A stretch of 5,006 nucleotides of DNA from Gammaproteobacteria bacterium (GTDB lineage: Bacteria; Pseudomonadota; Gammaproteobacteria; Steroidobacterales; Steroidobacteraceae), in contig JAQGOD010000175.1 in assembly GCA_028293775.1 (NCBI GenBank), forward strand, positions 1 through 5,006. Reading direction: 5' to 3'. Shown here piece after piece: positions 1-5,006 of the stretch. Position numbers and translations under genes: made by a program. The notes under the pieces are model-generated. The model was not told the origin of the DNA. It ran no database searches and was given only the letters and a program-made list of their open reading frames with translations. Position 1 is the stretch's first letter, and every line of letters begins with the position of its first letter.

Positions 1-2055
1 CATCAGATCACCTTCAACACCAACCACGACTTTGCGCCCTCAGTTCTCGGCAACGGGCAAGTCATTTTCTCGCGGTGGGATTCCGCCAATGGCGGCCAAA
101 TCAGCCTATATCGCGCCAACCCGAACGGCTCGGGCTCGGAGCTCTACTACGGCGCGAATAGCCACGCCACGGGCGCCAATATCGCGGGCACCAACAACAA
201 TGTCGTTCAATTCCTGAACGCGCGCGAGCTTGCCGATGGCACGCTAATCGCGATCGTGCGCCCCTTCCTGGGCACCCAACTCGGCGGGGACATCGTCAAG
301 ATCGACGCTCAGAATTTTGTCGAAATCCATCAAGCGGCCAGGCCCGGCGGCGCCGCCGGCACCGCGCAGACCAGCGCAACGACCATGGGCGTCACGACGG
401 ATGCGAATATGCCCTCATTGGGCGGCCGATTTGCCTCTGTGTTCCCGCTGTATGACGGCACCAATCGCATGCTGGTGAGCTGGTCTCCTTGTCTCGTGCT
501 CGACACCACCGTGACGCCGAATACGACCAACTTGTGCACGGCCTCCAACACCTCCGGGGCGAACGTGACCTTGGCGCCTCCCCAATACACGCTATGGATA
601 TACGACCTCGACAAGGGAACGTTGGGGCCGGTGCTGAGCGCGGACTTGGGCACCATGGTGGTCGAGCCCATCATTCTGCAGCCGAGAAAGCCCGCGCCGG
701 TGACCTTGGTCGATGCGGCTCCCACACCTGGGCAGGGGGCCACCATGGCCAGCGCAGGCGTCGGATTGTTGGACATCAGCAGCGTGTACGACGTCGACGG
801 CGTCGATACGGCGACGCCGAACATCGCCGGGGTGGCGGATCCCGCCCAGCCCGGTTTTTATACGCGTCCTTACCGCTTCATCAGAATTCAAAAGGCGGTC
901 GAAATCCCGAGTAACAAAGTACGCAAGATCAACAACTCGGCATTCGGACCCGCCGGCATGGGTATGCGCGAAATTCTCGGCTACGCTCCCATCCAGCCCG
1001 ACGGATCGGTGCAGATCCAAGTTCCCGCGAATGTTCCTTTCACCATCGACATTGTCGATGCGAATGCCAAGCGGATTTCACCGCAGCACACCAGCTGGCT
1101 GCAGCTGCTGCCGGGAGAAACGAAAACCTGTAACGGCTGCCATAGCACCGTGAACAACACCTCGCACGGCCGTGCCGGCTTGACGGCGGCCGTCAATCCG
1201 GGCGCACCGACAACGGGCTCGCCCTTCCCTAACACCAATCCGGCCATTGCCCTGACCAATGCCGGCGCTACCATGGCGCAAACCCTAGCCTTAAGCACCT
1301 GCACCTCAAACGGCAAGACGCCAAGCGGCGCCGCCACTCCTTGCTCGCAGATTTTGAGTTCGGACGTGATCTACGATGGCATCTGGACCGTCGGCACCAC
1401 ACCCCCGCAGCCGGACAAGGCAATCTCGTACACCTATGGCGGAACCAGCGGCCTCAACGAGTCGCCTCCGATCAACGCGAATTGTGTGCCGTGGAGCGCG
1501 CAATGCCGGATCACCATCCACTACGACATGGATCCGGTGAAAAAGCTCTTTATGCAATCGGTATGGAGCCTGGCGAGCCGCACCAATACGGTCAATGGCG
1601 TCGCCATGACCTCGACCACCTGCTCGGTTTGTCACAACCCAGTAAATGCGATGGCGACGGTCCAAGTGCCGCAAGGCCAGCTGGATCTGAACGGCTCTCC
1701 ATCGAGCGTCGACGTCAGCGTCGACACATCTTATGAGGAACTGCTGTTTGCACATAATGCGCAGACGCTTAATATGGGGGTGCTGCAAGATCTGCTGGTG
1801 CCGGCGCCGGGCCCTCCCGACCCGGTAACGGGTCTGCCGACCACTATCATGGTGCCTGTCTCTCTGGCACCGCCGATGGCGGCCGGCAGTGCGGCGGGTT
1901 CGACCGCTTTCTTTAGGATGTTCGACGGTAGTTTTCATGACCCTGTACTCGATCACACTGGTTACCTGTCACCTGCGGAGCTGCGATTGATTGCCGAATG
2001 GTTGGATATTGGAGCCCAGTTCTACAACGATCCGTTTGTTGCGCCCGCGAACTGA
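1..2055 (+). CDS. HzsA-related beta-propeller / diheme cytochrome c protein (5' end missing)
   Basis: The reading frame is open from base 1 to the TGA at 2053-2055 and gives 684 residues. The start, and presumably the signal peptide, lie before the window. An ATG at 256 is not the start, because residues 1-85 upstream already show family sequence: the segment NHDFAPSVLGNGQVIFSRWD (residues 8-27) is a typical PD40/TolB-like propeller strand. Another propeller-like stretch is at residues 143-161. Two haem-binding motifs follow: CNGCH (residues 377-381, bases 1129-1143) and CSVCH (residues 541-545, bases 1621-1635). The end, with SPAELRLIAEWLDIGAQFYN, resembles the C-terminus of cytochrome c-like domains. 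The layout matches proteins annotated as 'HzsA-related', after the alpha subunit of anammox hydrazine synthase. That resemblance does not show hydrazine chemistry. Six further Cys (164, 179, 434, 448, 495, 502) could form disulfides. It is probably a periplasmic or outer-membrane-associated electron-transfer protein with unknown substrate. The diheme call is firm; the family name is fairly firm. Confidence 0.85.
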   Translation, partial: HQITFNTNHDFAPSVLGNGQVIFSRWDSANGGQISLYRANPNGSGSELYYGANSHATGANIAGTNNNVVQFLNARELADGTLIAIVRPFLGTQLGGDIVKIDAQNFVEIHQAARPGGAAGTAQTSATTMGVTTDANMPSLGGRFASVFPLYDGTNRMLVSWSPCLVLDTTVTPNTTNLCTASNTSGANVTLAPPQYTLWIYDLDKGTLGPVLSADLGTMVVEPIILQPRKPAPVTLVDAAPTPGQGATMASAGVGLLDISSVYDVDGVDTATPNIAGVADPAQPGFYTRPYRFIRIQKAVEIPSNKVRKINNSAFGPAGMGMREILGYAPIQPDGSVQIQVPANVPFTIDIVDANAKRISPQHTSWLQLLPGETKTCNGCHSTVNNTSHGRAGLTAAVNPGAPTTGSPFPNTNPAIALTNAGATMAQTLALSTCTSNGKTPSGAATPCSQILSSDVIYDGIWTVGTTPPQPDKAISYTYGGTSGLNESPPINANCVPWSAQCRITIHYDMDPVKKLFMQSVWSLASRTNTVNGVAMTSTTCSVCHNPVNAMATVQVPQGQLDLNGSPSSVDVSVDTSYEELLFAHNAQTLNMGVLQDLLVPAPGPPDPVTGLPTTIMVPVSLAPPMAAGSAAGSTAFFRMFDGSFHDPVLDHTGYLSPAELRLIAEWLDIGAQFYNDPFVAPAN

Positions 2056-2059
2056 CCTG

Positions 2060-2794
2060 ATGCGCCGTCTGCTCGCGCTGGTGCTGTTGGTGCAGGCGTT
2101 AAATGTAGGTCTAGCAAATGCGGCGGCGAAGAACTTAGTACTGGTCGTCGCCGATCCCTACCTGGAAATGCGCTCGGGGCCTGGGCGCGGTTTTCCCGTG
2201 GTCTACGTCATTGAGCGCGACGAGTTGCTCACCGTGCTCTACAGCCGAACCGACTGGTACAAGGTTCGCGCCTCGCGCGGCAACGAAGGCTGGGTGCGGC
2301 GCGCGGATTTGGCTCGGACCATATTGGAATCAGGCGACCCGGCGCCGATTCCCCCCTATCCGGAATTCGCCACGCATCGCTGGGAGCTCGGTGCCGGCTA
2401 CGGCGTGTACAACCGTGAAAATTTGGTTACGGCCTATGCCGATTTCGGGCTGACGACCAGCCTCGATGTGGAATTCGTCGTGCAACAGGCCTTCGGCACG
2501 CTCGATGACCGTTACATTACGACTATCGGATTGCGTCACACCTTTATTCCCGAATGGAAGTGGTTTTCGCCGACGGCCGGGATCGGCACCGCCTATCAAT
2601 ATATACAAGACAAAGTTCCCCCTGCGCCGCTGCAAAAGAGCAACGAAATGGCCTACGTTTCGGTGGGGGCACGAGGGTTCATCACCAGACGATTCCTGTG
2701 GCGCGCCGATTGGCGCCACTATGTCGTCTTCAACAACCAGAATGTGTACAAGGATTTAGAAGAATGGAAATTCGGCTTAGCTGTATTCTTCTAG
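2060..2794 (+). CDS. Secreted SH3-domain plus outer-membrane beta-barrel protein
   Basis: This encodes 244 residues. I chose the ATG at 2060 because it opens a clear Sec signal peptide: MRR, a hydrophobic run to about residue 18, and cleavage likely near ANA (19-21). An in-frame ATG at 1991 would put 23 non-signal residues in front and overlap the cytochrome gene. Residues about 26-85 look like a bacterial SH3 domain: YLEMRSGPG, then VIERDELL, TDWYKVR and EGWVRRADL. From about 105 to the end there are alternating amphipathic strands, ending LAVFF with a C-terminal aromatic as in outer-membrane barrels. This resembles the 'outer membrane beta-barrel domain' family that I recall as TIGR04565. 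The SH3 part may bind peptidoglycan or a partner. The mature protein has no Cys. The start lies 4 bp after the previous stop with no clear Shine-Dalgarno, so translational coupling is likely. Its molecular role is unknown. Confidence 0.82.
   Translation: MRRLLALVLLVQALNVGLANAAAKNLVLVVADPYLEMRSGPGRGFPVVYVIERDELLTVLYSRTDWYKVRASRGNEGWVRRADLARTILESGDPAPIPPYPEFATHRWELGAGYGVYNRENLVTAYADFGLTTSLDVEFVVQQAFGTLDDRYITTIGLRHTFIPEWKWFSPTAGIGTAYQYIQDKVPPAPLQKSNEMAYVSVGARGFITRRFLWRADWRHYVVFNNQNVYKDLEEWKFGLAVFF
2750..2754 (+). promoter_or_regulatory. Ribosome binding site for the barrel lipoprotein gene
   Basis: AAGGA lies 9 bases before the ATG at 2764, inside the end of the upstream barrel gene. It decides the start: the open frame extends far upstream to 2554, but only this ATG has a Shine-Dalgarno match and opens a lipoprotein signal peptide. 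Confidence 0.7.
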
Positions 2795-3435
2795 CCGCGG
2801 CGCTGCTCTGCGGCTGTAGCTGGTTCCACCGCGGCCACAAGGCACCGACCGAGATCGTTGCCGAAGAGCCGCAGGGAGAGCCCTCCATTATCGAGCCGCA
2901 AGTCACCCGGCGCGCCGTGAAAACGCCGCATATCAAGGCCAAGGATTTCGAGCTCGGAGGCTACTACGGCGTGCTCAGTATCCAGGATTTCGGCACCAAT
3001 CCGCTATACGGCGTGCGTGCCGCATATCACGTGTCCGAAGACATTTTCTTGGAAGGTTTTCTGGCCAGATCAAAGGCCGGCACCACCAGTCTCGAGGATG
3101 TATTCCCGAATATTACGGTGGTAAGCGACTCTGGGAGGCGCTTCACGTATTACGACCTGGACGTAGGCTACAACGTACTCCCCGGCGAGATATTTCTCGG
3201 ACGAGGCCGCGCCTTCAACTCCGCCCTCTACGTGACGGTAGGTATGGGCGATGTGAAATTTGCCGATAAAGATCAATTCGCGCTGAACTTTGGAGTGGGT
3301 GAGCGGCTGCTGATAACCGACTGGCTTGCGATTCATGTGGATGTGCGCGACCACATCTTCGAAACCAGCCTGACGGGTCGCACTAAGAATGTTGACAACC
3401 TCGAAGCCACCATCGGTTTAACCGTTTTCTACTGA
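2764..3435 (+). CDS. Outer-membrane beta-barrel lipoprotein
   Basis: This encodes 223 residues. Translation from 2764 gives MEIRLS, a hydrophobic core and the lipobox LCGC, with the acylated Cys at residue 18, so the mature protein is predicted to be lipid-anchored. A charged linker follows (about residues 19-57). From about residue 62 a run of alternating strands begins with FELGGYYGVLSIQDFG and continues with YGVRAAYHVSEDIFLEGFLA, ending in GLTVFY. The terminal aromatic and the strand pattern match the same outer-membrane barrel family as the preceding gene. The first 31 bases overlap that gene in a different frame, so the two are probably made together and may work as a pair. The extra frame upstream (2554-2763) is out-of-frame sequence of the previous gene, not protein. 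Apart from the lipidated Cys, the mature protein has no Cys. Barrel and lipoprotein calls are good; function is unknown. Confidence 0.82.
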   Translation: MEIRLSCILLAAALLCGCSWFHRGHKAPTEIVAEEPQGEPSIIEPQVTRRAVKTPHIKAKDFELGGYYGVLSIQDFGTNPLYGVRAAYHVSEDIFLEGFLARSKAGTTSLEDVFPNITVVSDSGRRFTYYDLDVGYNVLPGEIFLGRGRAFNSALYVTVGMGDVKFADKDQFALNFGVGERLLITDWLAIHVDVRDHIFETSLTGRTKNVDNLEATIGLTVFY

Positions 3436-3437
3436 TC

Positions 3438-3442
3438 AGGAG
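3438..3442 (+). promoter_or_regulatory. Ribosome binding site for the TlpA-like gene
   Basis: AGGAG lies 9 bases before the ATG at 3452 in the 16-bp gap after the barrel lipoprotein gene. It is one of the best Shine-Dalgarno matches in the window and supports this start over the internal ATG at codon 13. Confidence 0.75.
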
Positions 3443-3451
3443 TAAAGATCA

Positions 3452-3958
3452 ATGCTTAGCACCTCGACAATATTGAAACGTTGCGCGATGGCGGCGATCG
3501 TCGTTGCCTCGACGGCGCTCGCGGCGGGCGGCGATGCCTCGGGCCCTGCGCCCGCTTTCACCCTGACGAGCCTCGGCGGACAGGCAAGCGGCTTGAGCAC
3601 CTACAAAGGCCAGGTGGTCATGGTCAATTTCTGGGCTACTTGGTGCGGACCCTGTCAGCAAGAGATGCCGCTGCTCGACCAAATGTACAAGAAGTACAAG
3701 CCGGCGGGATTCACCCTCATCGGCGTCAATGTCGACAAGGAGGCGCCCGCCGTCAAGGAGCTGCTGACGCGCAAGCCGGTCAGCTTTCCCGTGCTCTTGG
3801 ATCCGGCCAACCAGGTAAGCAAGGCCTATCACGTCGACGAGATGCCGAGTTCGGTCATCATCGATCGCAAGGGCCAAATTCGCTACATTCACCGCGGCTA
3901 CAAGCCGGGCGATGAAAACGATTATCAAGATCGCATTCGCCAACTCATCCGGGAATGA
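3452..3958 (+). CDS. TlpA-like periplasmic thiol-disulfide oxidoreductase
   Basis: This encodes 168 residues with a thioredoxin fold of the TlpA/ResA type, which normally reduces disulfides in the periplasm, for example in apocytochrome c or copper-site proteins. Visible features are an N-terminal signal (KR at 9-10, then a hydrophobic run to about residue 25, AxA at 22-24), the family start APAFTLTSLGG (33-43), the active site WCGPC at 64-68 followed by the typical QQEMP (Glu71), the central strand TLIGVNVD (88-95), and the cis-proline in EMPSSVIIDRKG (Pro132). The length is normal and the protein looks intact. It is either cleaved and soluble or held by its N-terminal segment. Within this window the candidate clients are the diheme cytochrome, with 10 Cys, and the DUF4266 lipoprotein, with two Cys at its tip; the barrels offer no Cys. 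The fold and active site are certain. The specific substrate is inference. Confidence 0.93.
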   Translation: MLSTSTILKRCAMAAIVVASTALAAGGDASGPAPAFTLTSLGGQASGLSTYKGQVVMVNFWATWCGPCQQEMPLLDQMYKKYKPAGFTLIGVNVDKEAPAVKELLTRKPVSFPVLLDPANQVSKAYHVDEMPSSVIIDRKGQIRYIHRGYKPGDENDYQDRIRQLIRE

Positions 3959-3961
3959 TCC

Positions 3962-4192
3962 ATGCGCCTGCGCCTCATTCTGGTATCAACGCTCGCGGGA
4001 ACTGTGCTGGTGTCGAGCGGCTGCAGCATGCAGCCCTGGGTGAAGCCCTACGAGCGTGATCGTTTGGCCGACCCCATCATGGCTTGGGATCGCGACGCCA
4101 TTTCCAGCGCTTACTTGGATCACATTCGCGAGTCCAGGGAAGGATCGCGCGGCGCTACCGGCGGCGCCGGCGGCGGCTGCGGCTGCAATTGA
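3962..4192 (+). CDS. DUF4266 small lipoprotein with Gly-rich, CGCN-ending tail
   Basis: This encodes 76 residues. The signal peptide MRLRLILVSTLAGTVLVSSG ends at a lipobox SSGC with the lipidated Cys at 21, leaving a mature protein of only 56 residues. The core (about 24-57) carries QPWVKPYERDRLADPIMAWD, which is the recognisable DUF4266 signature. The tail from residue 64 is GATGGAGGGCGCN: flexible glycines with Cys73 and Cys75 next to the C-terminus. It starts 3 bp after the TlpA-like stop, with only a weak GGGA (3951-3954) upstream, so coupling is likely. It is followed 8 bp later by its usual partner, DUF3570. The function of DUF4266 is not known to me. The tethered N-terminus and Cys-tipped flexible tail suggest a metal-binding or redox-active role, or a site for modification. 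That is inference. Confidence 0.9.
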   Translation: MRLRLILVSTLAGTVLVSSGCSMQPWVKPYERDRLADPIMAWDRDAISSAYLDHIRESREGSRGATGGAGGGCGCN

Positions 4193-4200
4193 CGGTCAGC

Positions 4201-5006
4201 ATGACGCTTAAGGAATCCCTGGCTCGCGCGGCAATGATGGCTGCGTTGCTGCTCATCCGCAGCACCAGCGCGGATGTGCTGCCCGACAATCGTGCTGATG
4301 TTTTTTACAGCAAATACAGCGGCGGCGGCATGGACATCACCGGCTATTCCGCGACCGCGCGCGCGAAAATTACGGAAAATTTCGCGGTCGAGGCAAATTA
4401 TTTCATTGATAAGGTGAGTGGCGCTTCCGTCGATGTGTTGAGCCAAGCGAGCGTCATCAAAGATGAACGCAAGCAGAAAAGCGGCACGCTGCAATACCTG
4501 CACGACAAGACCACGTACACCGCTTCGTATATGACAAGCGTGGAGCGCGACTACGTCTCGGACACCGCGAGTTTCGCGCTCAGCCAGACCATGTTCGGCG
4601 ATTTAACCACCATATCGCTCGGGTTTTCGAACTCGCACAACAAGGTCGGAGAAAACAACGGCACCGCTGATAAACCGGACGTGGCGTGGCTGGGGCATGC
4701 GCTGACCAAAGCTTACAGCGGCGGCCTGTCGCAGATCATCACGAAGAATTTCATCGCGGACGTGAATCTGCAGGTTATAACCGATGCAGGCTATCTCGCC
4801 AATCCTTATCGGTCGATCCGCTATCTCGATCCTGCCAATATTGCCAAGGGCTACAGCTTGGCGAGCCAAGTGTATCCGCAAACACATACAAGCACCGCTG
4901 TGCAGTTGCAGGCGAAATACTATTTGCCCTGGCGTGCGGCCGTGACGGGGCTGTATCGATACTTCACGGACACCTGGAGCGTGGTCGGCAACACCTACGA
5001 GCTCGA
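4201..5006 (+). CDS. DUF3570 outer-membrane beta-barrel protein (3' end missing)
   Basis: The frame is open from ATG 4201 to the window end, giving 268 residues; the rest lies beyond. A signal peptide is visible (LARAAMMAALLLIRSTSA, cleavage probable after Ala24), leading into DVLPDNRADVFYSKYSGGGM. Family features follow: amphipathic strands such as NFAVEANYFIDKVSGASVDV (about 61-80), MFGDLTTISLGFSNS (about 131-145), and the well-conserved NPYRSIRYLDP (about 202-212), KYYLPWRAAV and YRYFTDTW. These match DUF3570, a family of large barrel-like envelope proteins. The visible part has no Cys. No strong Shine-Dalgarno precedes the ATG, and the gene follows DUF4266 by 8 bp, so coupled translation is likely. 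Codons 12 and 13 are alternative ATGs but would shorten the signal peptide. The role may be an outer-membrane pore or scaffold working with the DUF4266 lipoprotein; this is inferred from adjacency only. Confidence 0.9.
   Translation, partial: MTLKESLARAAMMAALLLIRSTSADVLPDNRADVFYSKYSGGGMDITGYSATARAKITENFAVEANYFIDKVSGASVDVLSQASVIKDERKQKSGTLQYLHDKTTYTASYMTSVERDYVSDTASFALSQTMFGDLTTISLGFSNSHNKVGENNGTADKPDVAWLGHALTKAYSGGLSQIITKNFIADVNLQVITDAGYLANPYRSIRYLDPANIAKGYSLASQVYPQTHTSTAVQLQAKYYLPWRAAVTGLYRYFTDTWSVVGNTYEL

Larger units (their letters stand above)
1..5006 (+). other. Probable single operon of exported proteins
   Basis: Six co-directional genes are separated by gaps of 4, 16, 3 and 8 bp and one 31-bp overlap. 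I see no hairpin-plus-T-run terminator and no room for an internal promoter outside coding sequence. The promoter must lie upstream of base 1 and the terminator beyond base 5006. All five genes with a visible N-terminus carry an export signal, and the truncated cytochrome must also be exported for haem attachment. Confidence 0.75.

Noticed and set aside
32..217. Small plus-strand open frame at the window start
   Set aside because: It is a different frame from the cytochrome gene, whose propeller-strand sequence covers the same bases.
1306..1956. Long minus-strand open frame (216 codons) inside the cytochrome gene
   Set aside because: Its translation is Arg/His-rich with no recognisable domain, and the opposite strand encodes the CSVCH motif and the conserved cytochrome end. 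It is a shadow frame of GC-rich coding sequence.
2554..2763. Upstream extension of the barrel lipoprotein frame
   Set aside because: The 70 extra residues are out-of-frame reading of the SH3-barrel gene and would bury the lipoprotein signal peptide; the ribosome binding site at 2750-2754 supports the start at 2764.
3449..3943. Minus-strand open frame of 164 codons opposite the TlpA-like gene
   Set aside because: The plus strand has an intact WCGPC thioredoxin with signal peptide and ribosome binding site; the antisense product has no family features.
4158..4170. CCGGC-GGC-GCCGG hairpin near the end of the DUF4266 gene, a possible terminator
   Set aside because: It is made of glycine and alanine codons of the tail, is only 5 bp long, has no T-run after it, and DUF3570 follows immediately.
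1..5006. CRISPR array, tRNA/rRNA, insertion sequence or phage element
   Set aside because: No direct repeat array, no tRNA-like cloverleaf, no transposase or terminal inverted repeats were seen; the window is continuous coding sequence of uniform character.

Overview
The window is wall-to-wall coding sequence on the plus strand. It is moderately GC-rich (roughly 60% by eye) and looks like a Gram-negative, probably gammaproteobacterial, chromosome. The evidence is Sec signal peptides, two lipoproteins, outer-membrane beta-barrel proteins ending in aromatic residues, a c-type cytochrome and a periplasmic thioredoxin. The gammaproteobacterial assignment is inference from family resemblance, not proof.

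Layout: (1) 1-2055 is the 3' part of a gene for a beta-propeller/diheme cytochrome c protein, related to the family annotated as 'HzsA-related' or PD40-domain protein. Its start lies before the window. (2) 2060-2794 encodes a secreted protein with a bacterial SH3 domain followed by an outer-membrane beta-barrel domain. (3) 2764-3435 encodes a lipoprotein with a second barrel domain of the same general kind, overlapping the previous gene by 31 bp. (4) 3452-3958 encodes a TlpA-like periplasmic thioredoxin with WCGPC. (5) 3962-4192 encodes a 76-residue DUF4266 lipoprotein whose tail is glycine-rich and ends CGCN. (6) 4201-5006 is the 5' part of a DUF3570 outer-membrane barrel gene that runs off the end.

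Every junction is tight: gaps of 4, 16, 3 and 8 bp, and one overlap. I see no internal promoter or terminator, so this reads as one operon. Every product is predicted to leave the cytoplasm. A plausible reading is an envelope redox or metal-handling module: a diheme cytochrome, a thiol-disulfide protein, a small Cys-tipped lipoprotein and three barrel proteins. No member has a function I can name with certainty. DUF4266 and DUF3570 are known as neighbours of TlpA and, as I recall, often of an ApbE-type flavin transferase, which is not present in this window. The most intriguing element is the tiny DUF4266 lipoprotein with its C-terminal Cys pair.
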